Source: Flavobacteriaceae bacterium
GTDB lineage: Bacteria; Bacteroidota; Bacteroidia; Flavobacteriales; Flavobacteriaceae
Length of the DNA stretch: 22,771 nt
Direction: 5' to 3'
Assembly (NCBI GenBank): GCA_014239895.1
Contig: JAAZXZ010000150.1
Location: forward strand, 1 to 22,771
Made by a program: the position numbers and the translations under genes. Positions 1 through 8,431 of this stretch are shown here, one piece after another. How positions within the stretch are numbered: the stretch's first letter is position 1; each line of letters starts with the position of its first letter. Under the pieces are notes generated by a model. It was given only the letters and a program-made list of their open reading frames with translations, was not told where the DNA came from and made no database searches.

Positions 1-284
1 GGAGCTTGATTTGCGCACAAAAAGACGTCTTTTAAGCCATCATTGTTAAAATCTGCTATACCGACACCAGAGCCGTTATAAAAGTAGTCGTAATCGAATA
101 AATTTGATTTAGAAGCTAAATTATGCTCAATTTCATTAATAAAATCAATTCCACTGACAGAACTGGGAACTTTTACATAGTTATTATATAATTCTGAGGA
201 TAGGTCTGTATAACCTGTATTGTTTTCACAGGTATAGAAAAGAAACAGTAGTAGAAAGGATATCCCGAATTTAATTCTCATCAT
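1..284 (-). CDS. FG-GAP/VCBS-repeat lipoprotein, likely CRTAC/ASPIC-UnbV family (N-terminal part; 3' end outside window)
   Basis: Reading the minus strand from the ATG at 284 gives 94 complete codons, still open at the window edge. A second ATG follows directly (281), so the start is uncertain by one codon. The N-terminus is a lipoprotein signal: a short charged start, a Leu/Phe-rich core and a lipobox-like LFYTC with the cysteine at residue 19. Residues about 67-93 contain YFYNGSGVGIADFNNDGL followed by a D-V-F-L stretch, the Asp/Asn-rich calcium-binding style loop of FG-GAP/VCBS beta-propeller repeats. Large exported proteins of this type, often ending in an ASPIC/UnbV domain, commonly sit next to SusC/SusD pairs in Flavobacteriia; that family knowledge plus the location suggests a cell-surface role linked to the adjacent uptake locus. 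The C-terminal domains are not visible, so the family name is an inference. A terminator (311-346) separates it from the upstream lipoprotein gene, so it may be transcribed separately or by read-through. Confidence 0.8.
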   Translation of the reverse strand, partial: MMRIKFGISFLLLFLFYTCENNTGYTDLSSELYNNYVKVPSSVSGIDFINEIEHNLASKSNLFDYDYFYNGSGVGIADFNNDGLKDVFLCANQA

Positions 285-310
285 CTGATTATATTAGGGG
301 ATAAAGATAA

Positions 311-346
311 AAAAAAGAGCCTTATTAAAATAAAGCTCTTTTTTTT
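311..346 (-). terminator. Rho-independent terminator-like hairpin after the SusCD gene cluster
   Basis: The arms AAAAAAGAGC (311-320) and GCTCTTTTTT (335-344) are perfectly complementary around a short AT-rich loop. The inner TTA/TAA can pair further. Read on the minus strand, the hairpin lies 22 nt after the stop of the lipoprotein gene at 368-1285 and is followed by a T-rich tract, as expected of an intrinsic terminator. The A/T tracts on both sides make it look bidirectional. It marks the likely end of the susC-susD-lipoprotein transcript. Confidence 0.75.
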
Positions 347-367
347 ATTATTCAGTTACTCTAATGA

Positions 368-1285
368 TTACTGAGCACAAATCGCTACTGGAAGTAATCC
401 AACAGTAGCAGTACCTGGGTCAAGAGCAGAATAAGCTACTACCCCGTTAGGGCCAGTAATCTCAAATCCTATCTCACCGTAGTAATCTCCAGGGAATGTC
501 CACGTAGCAGACTCAGTTCCAACAGGAATAGTTACAGTTGCAGTTGCAGAATAACCATCACTAGTTGGAGTACAAGCGAAATCATATGTTCCCCATTGAG
601 AGCACATAGCTACAGATGTAATTACACCATCCATATCGATTTCAAGTCCTTGACCACCGTCACCACCTGAAGTAGTTTGCCAACCATCACCATAAGAGTC
701 AGTCATATAGACTGTGTAGTCTCCAGGCATTGGCGAACAAGTTAATAGAGCATTGTACTTGAATGGAGAAGAAAAGAATCCACCAGTGATAATACCAGCA
801 GCAGATGTCCAATCATATGTTCTTCCATCAGTTAATACAACTTCTAATCCAACAACGAATACATCACCAGGTGAGTAATGACTTGGGCCTACTCCCATTG
901 CAGCAGCAGCATCACCGAATGCCATATTAACATCACCTCTAGGTAGTCCTACAGGTCCTGTAGAAAAATCACTAGCAGGTATAGATGTTACTAACATAAA
1001 GTCAGTACTATCATTTCCATCAGTAAGATCCTTTAGCATACAGTAAACATTAACTTGTTGAAATAGAGCACCGTCTGCTTCATCTTGCTCCTCTACAGTC
1101 ACACTGAATGTGCTCATAGCATCACTAGAATTCAAGACAGCGTTATTCACTGAAATTGTTCTTAGTATCGCCCCAGTTTCATAGTCTAGAACTGTGTCAA
1201 TAGTGTTTTCACTATCTACACAAGAAAAAGTTACTACAAATAGAGAAGCGAATAAAAATTTAAATATATTTCTCATAGTTTTCAT
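368..1285 (-). CDS. Surface lipoprotein of unknown function, third gene of a SusCD locus
   Basis: This 305-residue protein has a lipoprotein signal (hydrophobic residues 8-20, then TFSC with Cys22), so it is probably exported and lipid-anchored. An alternative start is Met4. The rest is rich in Thr, Ser, Gly, Asp and Val, with the look of stacked beta-sandwich domains. Residues about 183-202 contain a cysteine followed by GDYTVYMTDSYGDGW; the DSYGDGW pattern recurs in secreted beta-rich proteins of Bacteroidota and other groups. The mature part has five more cysteines (82, 183, 228, 238, 303), so disulphides are possible. The gene begins 4 nt after the susD stop, so it is almost certainly co-transcribed and its product probably assists SusC/SusD. 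That position resembles SusE/SusF-type accessory glycan-binding lipoproteins, but I see no sequence feature that proves homology. Substrate binding is an inference. Confidence 0.8.
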   Translation of the reverse strand: MKTMRNIFKFLFASLFVVTFSCVDSENTIDTVLDYETGAILRTISVNNAVLNSSDAMSTFSVTVEEQDEADGALFQQVNVYCMLKDLTDGNDSTDFMLVTSIPASDFSTGPVGLPRGDVNMAFGDAAAAMGVGPSHYSPGDVFVVGLEVVLTDGRTYDWTSAAGIITGGFFSSPFKYNALLTCSPMPGDYTVYMTDSYGDGWQTTSGGDGGQGLEIDMDGVITSVAMCSQWGTYDFACTPTSDGYSATATVTIPVGTESATWTFPGDYYGEIGFEITGPNGVVAYSALDPGTATVGLLPVAICAQ

Positions 1286-1289
1286 GTTT

Positions 1290-3131
1290 TTAATTAGATA
1301 TTACAGTTGTTCCCGAATCCCAGAAGACTAGCGTATTATTGTCTTGTCTCTGTAGAATACTAGGGTTAGCACTTATTTCACTTGTTGGATATGTACCTGT
1401 TCTAGGGAATGGTCCTGATTCAACTTCATCCATAAGACCTCTAGAAAGCGTTGAAGGATACCCAGTTCTTCTCATGAAGTTCCACGCATCGTTCGCACCA
1501 CCATACATAGCAACAAAATATTGCTCACCTAGTAAATCCCATTTAGATTTTGCAACTGGCCATCCTAATCCGTCTAACGTAGACGTAGTAGGAGCAGCGC
1601 CAAATTGAGCCATTTGATCAGCTACGAAAGCAGCGACATCTCCAGAAGTAGGAAATTTACTTGAATCAGCCTCAGCATCAACAGACGAAAAGCCCATTAC
1701 CTTTGTGATTGATTCATTCATTCCAGCTTCCATGTACATTCCAGCACTTGCAGCATCACCAGTAGCTAAAGCAGCTTCAGCTTTCATAAACTTAACATAA
1801 GATGATAAGATGATTGGCCAAATACCAGCTCCACCACCACCATTTCCTTGCCAAACTTGTCCAGCAAGAGCATTAAGTCCACCTAATGAACCAACAGTAT
1901 CATAATCACCGATATCATCTAGATTATCAAAGCTACCAGCAGAAGGATAAACCCCTGTAGCAGTTCTAGTAAACCCATCAGGAGGTGTACCTTCATCATT
2001 ACCGTGATGTCTACCCCAGTATCCTATAAATCCAGAACACCATCTTCCATTTCCATAAGTATTATTTCCATCAGGAGTAAACTCTAGGTGGAATGGTTGA
2101 TCTTGTAATGAACACTGAAGTGTTTCACCATTAGATGAATCACCGCCCCAATCATATGGGTACATATAAACAGCACCAAAGGCTTTAATCATTTGTTGAT
2201 TACCTGGTGTCATAGTTGTTTGTCTGTAGAAGTAGTATCTTCTTCTAGGATCATTTACTGGGAAATTCCCAGCAGTCCAATCAGCTACAGTTGTTGCATA
2301 CCAGTCATCTGTTTCTCCATTCATAAGATCCATTAACCAAGATGATTGATATCTATTAGCACCAGTAGTTTGATAGTCAGACCCATACCATGGGTGACGT
2401 GTGTCTGGTTGCAGTTCTTGTGAACCATAATTAAACTGTAAATCATCAGCAGCAGTTTCAATAACATTTGTCACCGCTAATGCACCAGCATAATTACCTG
2501 TTGTAAGCATAGCACGCATTTTTAAAGTGTTAACATATTTTGTCCACTTAGAAGCATCTCCTCCGTAGTAAAAGTCATTACCACCACCAGCAGCATTAAG
2601 ATATCCTTGAGCTTCATCTAGCATTGCCAATGCAGCAGCATAAACATCTGCGTCATCAGAAACACCTGGGCTAGGATACTCACTAGGGTTATTTGCTTCA
2701 GCCCATGGAATATCTCCCACAGAATCAACAATACCCATCATAACATGAGCAGCCATTGCTTTTGATATACCTAGGTGGAAGGCCAATAAATTGTCCTCAC
2801 CATTCAGCCCTTCAATAGCAGCAATATCCGGCAGCATGGCAGCATATAACTGATACCATGAACCACTTACAGTGTATGCACCAAAGTTATTGTAGTATAC
2901 TCTACCACCCATATAACTTATTCTTCCAAGTGCCGCTCCGTTGTACTGCATGTCCTGCATTGAACTAAGGAACGATAATTGAATTCGGTTTAATAACAGA
3001 TCAGCATCTGCTAGATCTGGAGATAGTGAGTTAGGACTCGCTAGATCTTCTAATTCCATGGTTTCACATGAGTAGAACATCGTAGCAGACGCTATTACCA
3101 TCATCATTAAATATTTAAATATTCTTTTCAT
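1290..3131 (-). CDS. SusD/RagB family nutrient-binding outer-membrane lipoprotein
   Basis: This 613-residue protein would form the lid and substrate-binding partner of the SusC channel encoded just upstream. The N-terminus is a lipoprotein signal with Cys22 after MFYS, giving outer-membrane attachment. The body has the features of the SusD-like class that pairs with long SusC receptors: an alpha-helical N-terminal half with helices starting around LLLNRIQLSF and TPR-like Ala-rich helices (for example AAALAMLDEAQGYLNAAGGG), many Trp/Tyr residues, and a C-terminal segment with PTSEISANPSI followed by a region ending in FWDSG. This C-terminal pattern fits the SusD-like type 2 group better than classical starch SusD. 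It lies 36 nt downstream of the susC stop and 4 nt before the next lipoprotein, so the three form one transcription unit. The ligand cannot be told: no glycoside hydrolase, protease or sulfatase is in view. Confidence 0.93.
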   Translation of the reverse strand: MKRIFKYLMMMVIASATMFYSCETMELEDLASPNSLSPDLADADLLLNRIQLSFLSSMQDMQYNGAALGRISYMGGRVYYNNFGAYTVSGSWYQLYAAMLPDIAAIEGLNGEDNLLAFHLGISKAMAAHVMMGIVDSVGDIPWAEANNPSEYPSPGVSDDADVYAAALAMLDEAQGYLNAAGGGNDFYYGGDASKWTKYVNTLKMRAMLTTGNYAGALAVTNVIETAADDLQFNYGSQELQPDTRHPWYGSDYQTTGANRYQSSWLMDLMNGETDDWYATTVADWTAGNFPVNDPRRRYYFYRQTTMTPGNQQMIKAFGAVYMYPYDWGGDSSNGETLQCSLQDQPFHLEFTPDGNNTYGNGRWCSGFIGYWGRHHGNDEGTPPDGFTRTATGVYPSAGSFDNLDDIGDYDTVGSLGGLNALAGQVWQGNGGGGAGIWPIILSSYVKFMKAEAALATGDAASAGMYMEAGMNESITKVMGFSSVDAEADSSKFPTSGDVAAFVADQMAQFGAAPTTSTLDGLGWPVAKSKWDLLGEQYFVAMYGGANDAWNFMRRTGYPSTLSRGLMDEVESGPFPRTGTYPTSEISANPSILQRQDNNTLVFWDSGTTVISN

Positions 3132-3167
3132 AATTAATTAATTTTAGTTTATTTAATTTAAACGTTA

Positions 3168-6100
3168 TTAAAATGATGCTTTAAGACTAACACCCCACCT
3201 TTTTGAACTAGGTCCATTAAGGAAGTCCCAACCTCTTGCATTACCGACACCGGTACCTGCAACATTAGGATCGTAATTAGTAGCATCTGGTACATTATAA
3301 GCATCATGCCATAGGTTAAATCCAGTAGCTGTTAGAGATAATGCGCCAAATGGTGTATTATCTAACATCTTTTGTGGAACTGACCATGATAAAGATACTT
3401 CTTGAAGTCTTACAACAGACCCGTCATAAATAGACATTTCAAGTGGACCGAACAACACATTATTAAAATAATAAGTTGAGTTGTTTACCTGTAGGTTGTT
3501 AGGAGAACCATCAGCTAGTACACCAGGAAGAATAAATGTATTCTTTCTGTCAGTAACGATTCCACCACGACCTAGTAATGTAGCAACTGTTTTAGCTGAT
3601 ATATCACCACCGGCTGTATGGCTTAATTGCCATCCAAGCGTAAAGTCTTTATACTTTAATGTATTTATCATATTCATAACATAATCTGGTTCAGGATCAC
3701 CAATAATTGGTGTAATTGTTCTTGAACCTTCTGTTCCTAGAGGAACTTCATTTCCGTTAGCATCGATCGCCATAACACCTTCTGAACCGTAGTTACCTGA
3801 AGCGTTAACAACCATATCTCCGTTATCATTTCTCTCGATTCTAGTACCAACGATAACCCCTAAAGGCTCTCCTTGGATAGCAGCATTACCACCTAACCAA
3901 GTAGCAGTAGAACCACCATATATAATTTGATCATCTGATTGCTCTGTTACAATAGCTGAACTTTTTGTAAAGTTAACTCTTGCATTCCAGCTAAGACCAT
4001 CCACATTAACAGGGATGATATCAAACATTTCTAAATCAACGTCAACTTCTATACCATCACCTTCAATCTTACCAATGTTAGCTTGAGTATTAGTAAAACC
4101 AGTTGATGTTGGAAGAGGTTTGTATACAATTAAGTCATTACTTGTTCTTGAAAACCAAGAAGCATTAATTCCAACTCTATTGCCCCAAACTCTAGCATCA
4201 ACTCCAATTTCAAGTTCTGAAAGTAATTCTGGTTTAAGATCTGGGTTAGCCTGGAAGTCACTTACAGAGTTAGTAGTAACACCACCATTTAAACCACCAT
4301 TTTGGTTTGTAGATTGTGATACACTATTAACTGTAGGATAACCACCTGGGAAACCAGCAGATGTTCCATAACCAGCTCTTACCTTTAAGTACGTTAAGTT
4401 ATCAGACTTAATACTTTCATCCATAGATGTAGGTAAGAATGATACACTTGCACTTGGATAGAACATGCTATTATTCTCTGTTGGTAGATTAGATACCCAG
4501 TCATTTCTAGCAGATACAGAAACGAATAAGAAGTCTCTATAATCTACATCCATGTTACCAAATACACCTAAAGTGTTTTGATGACCATGGTATGACATTG
4601 GTGTTTGATTCTCATAGTTAAAGTGTTGAATCACACCAAATACAATCTGGCCGCTACTTGCAACACCTTCACGATCGTAATTTCTCATTTTTGATTCAGC
4701 TCCAACTGTCCATGTAATTCCTACGTCATCACTTACATCAGCACTACCATTTAATCCAACATAATGGTTCCAAACAGTTACGTTGTTATCCCATGTATTA
4801 AGATAACCGTAAACAGCCTGGTTAAAGTTTACACCATTTTTGTTAGAGTATGCTTTGTTTCTCTCATTATACCAGTCAATACCAGCACGATAAGTAACAG
4901 ACATATTATCACTAATATCATATGTTAAACTAGCAGTACCAAATACTCTATTAGTGTTCTGACCACCTTGAGAATTTGCAACTGACCAATTTGGGTTTAT
5001 GATATCATTACCGTTTCTATAGTAGATACTACCACCGTTTTCAGGAATCTCCCATGGTAATCCGACTAAGTCAACGTTTCTTGGCGTAAAGAATACGTTA
5101 CCAAATGTTGACCATCCCATTGTACCGTTACCTCTAGAAGAAGCAACTGGAGGAGATACCATGTGAGTATTACTGTAGTTCATAGAACCACTAATAGTAA
5201 ACTTGTTACTTAACTCAGCACGTCCACCAATAGAAATTGTATTTCTTTTAAGCGCATTTCCAGGTGTAAATCCTTTTTCATCAAGGTTACCCCAGTTTAC
5301 ATTATACGAAAGTTTACCATCATCTGATGCACCTCTTATATTAACAGATGTGTTAGAAACACCACCTGATCTAAAGAAGTTTTCAACACTTTCGTAAGGT
5401 TGCCATACATAACGCTGACCAGTATATTCTGCATTTAACACGTTGTTACCGCCCATAAATGCATTAAGGAATGCACCTGATCCATAAGGATGCTCTACAG
5501 TTCCAACTCCGTCAGTATCTACAATAGTTCCAGCTGGGTCATTTGCCCATCCGTCAACGCCATCTCTATGGAAACCTGGTCCCCAGTTACTGAAGAACCA
5601 TCCGAATGATTGGTCAAAACCACCACCGTACATATTTTGATATTCTGGCATTGATGCAATCTCATTAACAAAATAAGATTGATTAACAGTAATTTCTGTT
5701 TTACTAGGTCCGGCAGGGCCTAAAGAACCAGATTTTGTTGTTATTACAACTACACCATTCTTACCAGCTGTTCCATAAAGTGTAGCTGCTGCTAAACCTT
5801 TAAGAACGTTAACACTAGCAATGTTGTTTGGATCTAGATCTAAAAATCTAGTAGAACCAATGTTACCACCAACATAACCACCTTGTGCATTTGTATCACT
5901 ACTAAAAGGCACTCCGTCAACTACGAATAATGCTTGGTTGTTACCGTTAATAGAAGTATACCCTCTAATAACAACATTAGTTGCAGAACCAGATGTACCA
6001 CCTTGAGAAGTGACATTTACACCTGAGGCCTTACCAGATAATACTCTAGCAACGTCACCTTCAGTTCTTCCTTCCATTTCTTCACCGGATACTTCACTAA

Positions 6101-6467
6101 CGGCATAACCAAGAGCTTTCTTTTCTCTTTTAATACCTAGTGCTGTAACGACGACTTCTTCAAGTTGAGCAACGTCTTCACCCATAGTAACATTTACTGT
6201 ATCAGATGAACCAACTGTTACTGTAACAGAGGTATAACCAACATATGTAAATGATAATACAGATCCCTCGTCAACCATGATGCTATAATTACCATCAAAA
6301 TCAGACTGAGTTCCCGTTGTAGTACCTTGAACAACAATATTTACTCCAGCTACAGGCATTCCTGAATCATCAGAAACACTACCTGAAACCGCTTTCCCTT
6401 GCGCGAACGTTAGTTGCGCGACTAACGCTAGTATAAGCGTCAAAATTCCACTAAACTTTGTTTTCAT
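3168..6467 (-). CDS. SusC/RagA family TonB-dependent outer-membrane receptor
   Basis: This is a 1099-residue TonB-linked importer for large oligomers. In order: a signal peptide (residues 1-22, cut after TFA); a carboxypeptidase-regulatory-like beta-sandwich domain at about 25-98 (SGSVSDDSGMPVAGVNIVVQ and YVGYTS); a TonB-box-like stretch EEVVVTALG at about 104-112; a plug domain at about 115-245 with VDGVPF and GTAGKNGVVVITTKSG; and a long beta-barrel rich in aromatic and Asn residues, ending in the terminal Phe typical of outer-membrane proteins. Length is normal for SusC proteins. It is the first gene of the SusC-SusD-lipoprotein unit and has its own candidate promoter at 6498-6529. It should form a pedal-bin complex with the downstream SusD, powered by TonB-ExbBD located elsewhere. 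There is no N-terminal anti-sigma-interacting signalling extension before the beta-sandwich domain, so sigma/anti-sigma control through this receptor is unlikely. Confidence 0.95.
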   Translation of the reverse strand: MKTKFSGILTLILALVAQLTFAQGKAVSGSVSDDSGMPVAGVNIVVQGTTTGTQSDFDGNYSIMVDEGSVLSFTYVGYTSVTVTVGSSDTVNVTMGEDVAQLEEVVVTALGIKREKKALGYAVSEVSGEEMEGRTEGDVARVLSGKASGVNVTSQGGTSGSATNVVIRGYTSINGNNQALFVVDGVPFSSDTNAQGGYVGGNIGSTRFLDLDPNNIASVNVLKGLAAATLYGTAGKNGVVVITTKSGSLGPAGPSKTEITVNQSYFVNEIASMPEYQNMYGGGFDQSFGWFFSNWGPGFHRDGVDGWANDPAGTIVDTDGVGTVEHPYGSGAFLNAFMGGNNVLNAEYTGQRYVWQPYESVENFFRSGGVSNTSVNIRGASDDGKLSYNVNWGNLDEKGFTPGNALKRNTISIGGRAELSNKFTISGSMNYSNTHMVSPPVASSRGNGTMGWSTFGNVFFTPRNVDLVGLPWEIPENGGSIYYRNGNDIINPNWSVANSQGGQNTNRVFGTASLTYDISDNMSVTYRAGIDWYNERNKAYSNKNGVNFNQAVYGYLNTWDNNVTVWNHYVGLNGSADVSDDVGITWTVGAESKMRNYDREGVASSGQIVFGVIQHFNYENQTPMSYHGHQNTLGVFGNMDVDYRDFLFVSVSARNDWVSNLPTENNSMFYPSASVSFLPTSMDESIKSDNLTYLKVRAGYGTSAGFPGGYPTVNSVSQSTNQNGGLNGGVTTNSVSDFQANPDLKPELLSELEIGVDARVWGNRVGINASWFSRTSNDLIVYKPLPTSTGFTNTQANIGKIEGDGIEVDVDLEMFDIIPVNVDGLSWNARVNFTKSSAIVTEQSDDQIIYGGSTATWLGGNAAIQGEPLGVIVGTRIERNDNGDMVVNASGNYGSEGVMAIDANGNEVPLGTEGSRTITPIIGDPEPDYVMNMINTLKYKDFTLGWQLSHTAGGDISAKTVATLLGRGGIVTDRKNTFILPGVLADGSPNNLQVNNSTYYFNNVLFGPLEMSIYDGSVVRLQEVSLSWSVPQKMLDNTPFGALSLTATGFNLWHDAYNVPDATNYDPNVAGTGVGNARGWDFLNGPSSKRWGVSLKASF

Positions 6468-6497
6468 TTTATTAATTTATTTGAATTAGTCCAACTG

Positions 6498-6529
6498 CAA
6501 AAATCATAATAAAATGTTAATAAAACAAA
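6498..6529 (-). promoter_or_regulatory. Candidate Bacteroidota-type promoter for susC
   Basis: On the minus strand a TTTG (plus 6526-6529) is followed after exactly 20 nt by GATTTTTG (plus 6498-6505). The Bacteroidota housekeeping consensus is TTTG, 19-21 nt, then TAnnTTTG; here only the first base of the -7 box differs. Transcription would start near 6490, leaving an untranslated leader of about 25 nt before the susC ATG at 6467. The region is very AT-rich, so a chance match is possible. Confidence 0.45.
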
Positions 6530-6578
6530 ACAATTCTGTAAAAATTTGTGTTTTTTTTAGGTTTTACAGGTTAAATAA

Positions 6579-8261
6579 TCAGAAAAAAGACCTAAAAGTT
6601 ATGTGAATTTTAGAGTTTTTTGAGTCAATTTTCTCTTTCCACTCCGATCCATTAGCATAATTTAAGGTGAAGATTCCTCCTTTGGTAACTAGGCCAACAC
6701 CTATACCAACACCATATATATTAGTATTGTTATCCATTATTTTATTTTCAAAATTACCTAAATCAAATATGCTATTAATATATATGGTGTTGTTTAACTT
6801 GAATCTATATTCAGAAATTAAAAGAAAATATTTATTCGAAAATAAACTGTTTTCATCAAAACCTCTTATTGATTTTGCTCCTCCAAATCTTGACAATTCA
6901 TTTGTGAAATATGTGTCAGATTCAAGAATTTCAGATTTGATATTTAAATAAATGCTGTTTTTTGATCCAAAATCAAAAATTTTAGCACAATCAATATTTA
7001 TATAGAGCTGTTGATTTTCTTGTTCTTCTGAAATCCTTTTTCCATGAGATATTTTAAGAAATGCTTGACTGTTTACTGGAAATAACAGATTATTTTGATT
7101 TCGTTTCACATACTCATACTGAAAATCTTTATAAAGAGTCTCAAAATCTTCAAATTCAGAATTTTCTATTTCTAGTTGTTCATCAGAATTTACTGAGCGA
7201 ATACCTAATGAAAATTTGTGATTTTTAGAGTTTTTATAGAACAAATTTATAAACTGCTCATTGGATACAAATGTCGAGTCTTTTTTTGTTAATATCAATC
7301 CGACATTTACTCCTATTGGGCTTGAAAATATGTATGGAAGATTGATATCAGTTTTTAATATTCTATCAGCATTTTTTTCACTCTTGTATAAGAATTCTAT
7401 TTCTTCTCCGAAATTAAAGTTATTTACAAGCTCAAAATCTAAGTAGCCTTGTAATTGAATATTGTTTTCTGATTCATCATTTGAAAACCCAACAAATCCA
7501 TCAAAGCTATTTTTTTTCTCTTTTTCAATATACAAATAGATAATTGTTGAATCATTTGTGAATAGAATTTCTGGTTTTTTTGTTTGTTTTATAAAACCTA
7601 GCTGATTTAATAGCTCACTTTTATTTTGTATATCATCTAAATTAATTCTATTTCCAATTTTGTATTTGGTAAGATGCTTTAAATATGATTTTGGAAACTT
7701 TTCATACCCTTTAACAACTACTTTGTCAATTTTTCTTTCTTTTGCATAATTTATTTCAATTATAGCTTTTAAATTGTCTTTATCAAAAGGGTCTATATTT
7801 GTAAATTTTGCTGAATTAAATGGAAATCCTTTAACAGATATAAATTGATTCAATTTTTCGAAAAAATCCTGAATTTTACTAATAGGTATTTTAAGGTAAT
7901 TTTCTTTATCAATTATTACATAATTTTTATAGCCTTCCAAGCTCATTGAATCAAGTCCCAAGACATAAATATTGCTGTATTTTTTGTCTATTGATAATTC
8001 AGCTGAGAATTCATTTTTTTCAATCTCTTTAATGCTCTTAATACGTGCCTTGATAAACCCAATTTTTTGCAGATTTTCAACTATTTTTTCAACTTCTTTT
8101 GTTAATTCTTTGTTCGAATTGAAATTCTTATTATAATCCATTGAAGAGAGAAATTTATTTTCTTCAATAACATTAGAATATACTTGAAGACCCAGTCTTT
8201 GTGAAAAAGTAGTAGCTGAAATTAAAGCTAGTAAGGCAAAAAATGCAAATTTTATTTTCAT
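6579..8261 (-). CDS. Omp85-superfamily outer-membrane protein with POTRA-like domains (BamA/TamA-like)
   Basis: This 560-residue protein has a cleavable signal (residues 1-20, FSQ at the cut). Residues about 50-100 and about 128-250 look like POTRA modules, with helices around LTKEVEKIVENLQKIGF and strands ending in repeated basic-acidic stretches; one unit runs IDKVVVKGYEKFP, then GNRINLDDI and NQLGF. From about 252 to the end the sequence alternates as an outer-membrane beta-barrel of roughly 300 residues. The diagnostic Omp85 loop-6 motif is present as GGAKSIRGF (460-468), and the chain ends in aromatic ITFRSFF, a typical barrel insertion signal. It is shorter than BamA (which has five POTRAs) and is probably a paralog acting in assembly or export of outer-membrane proteins or lipids. 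It is divergent from rpsL (170 nt between starts) and ends 111 nt before the susC start. The exact client is unknown. Confidence 0.8.
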   Translation of the reverse strand: MKIKFAFFALLALISATTFSQRLGLQVYSNVIEENKFLSSMDYNKNFNSNKELTKEVEKIVENLQKIGFIKARIKSIKEIEKNEFSAELSIDKKYSNIYVLGLDSMSLEGYKNYVIIDKENYLKIPISKIQDFFEKLNQFISVKGFPFNSAKFTNIDPFDKDNLKAIIEINYAKERKIDKVVVKGYEKFPKSYLKHLTKYKIGNRINLDDIQNKSELLNQLGFIKQTKKPEILFTNDSTIIYLYIEKEKKNSFDGFVGFSNDESENNIQLQGYLDFELVNNFNFGEEIEFLYKSEKNADRILKTDINLPYIFSSPIGVNVGLILTKKDSTFVSNEQFINLFYKNSKNHKFSLGIRSVNSDEQLEIENSEFEDFETLYKDFQYEYVKRNQNNLLFPVNSQAFLKISHGKRISEEQENQQLYINIDCAKIFDFGSKNSIYLNIKSEILESDTYFTNELSRFGGAKSIRGFDENSLFSNKYFLLISEYRFKLNNTIYINSIFDLGNFENKIMDNNTNIYGVGIGVGLVTKGGIFTLNYANGSEWKEKIDSKNSKIHITFRSFF

Positions 8262-8354
8262 TGATTCTTATCTATTGAGTTAACGAATATTTTCTCATTT
8301 TAATATAAATAGTGTAAATAGTTTAAAAAAAGATCTAAAATTTAAGAAGGAACA

Positions 8355-8385
8355 TTTGAATAATTGATTTTAATTTTTACCTTTG
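8355..8385 (+). promoter_or_regulatory. Consensus Bacteroidota promoter of the str-S10-spc superoperon
   Basis: TTTG at 8355-8358 and TACCTTTG at 8378-8385 are separated by 19 nt, a perfect fit to the -33 and -7 elements (TTTG, 19-21 nt, TAnnTTTG) known for the Bacteroidota housekeeping sigma factor. The start site would fall near 8390-8393, about 40 nt before the rpsL ATG at 8432. It is the only full-consensus promoter I found before this gene set and probably drives all 27 genes downstream. Confidence 0.8.
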
Positions 8386-8390
8386 CACGC

Positions 8391-8402
8391 CTTCTCGAGA
8401 AG
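8391..8402 (+). promoter_or_regulatory. Perfect 12-bp palindrome at the predicted 5' end of the rpsL mRNA
   Basis: CTTCTCGAGAAG is a perfect inverted repeat placed directly downstream of the -7 box. As DNA it could bind a dimeric regulator. As RNA it could form a 4-bp hairpin capped by UCGA at the very 5' end of the transcript. Nothing in the sequence decides between these, or rules out chance. Confidence 0.4.
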
Positions 8403-8426
8403 ATGAGGGTACAAAAAAATATATAA
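8403..8426 (+). other. Possible seven-codon leader ORF before rpsL
   Basis: An ATG at 8403 opens a reading frame MRVQKNI with a TAA stop at 8424-8426, five nt before the rpsL start. It lies wholly in the predicted 5' leader and directly follows the palindrome at 8391-8402. No Shine-Dalgarno motif precedes it and it is short enough to arise by chance, so it is recorded as a possibility only. Confidence 0.2.
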
Positions 8427-8431
8427 CTAGT

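Noticed and set aside
1339..1608. Plus-strand open frame inside susD
   Set aside because: It lies fully antisense to a well supported SusD gene, has no recognisable domain, and reflects the codon bias of the opposite strand.
6555..6597. Inverted repeat after the Omp85 gene considered as its intrinsic terminator
   Set aside because: On the minus strand it is followed by an A-tract, not a T-tract, and one arm lies inside the coding sequence, so it lacks the terminator layout.
8306..8322. Direct repeat TAAATAGT (two copies 9 nt apart) in the divergent spacer
   Set aside because: Short and A/T-rich; likely by chance in this base composition and not tied to either promoter.
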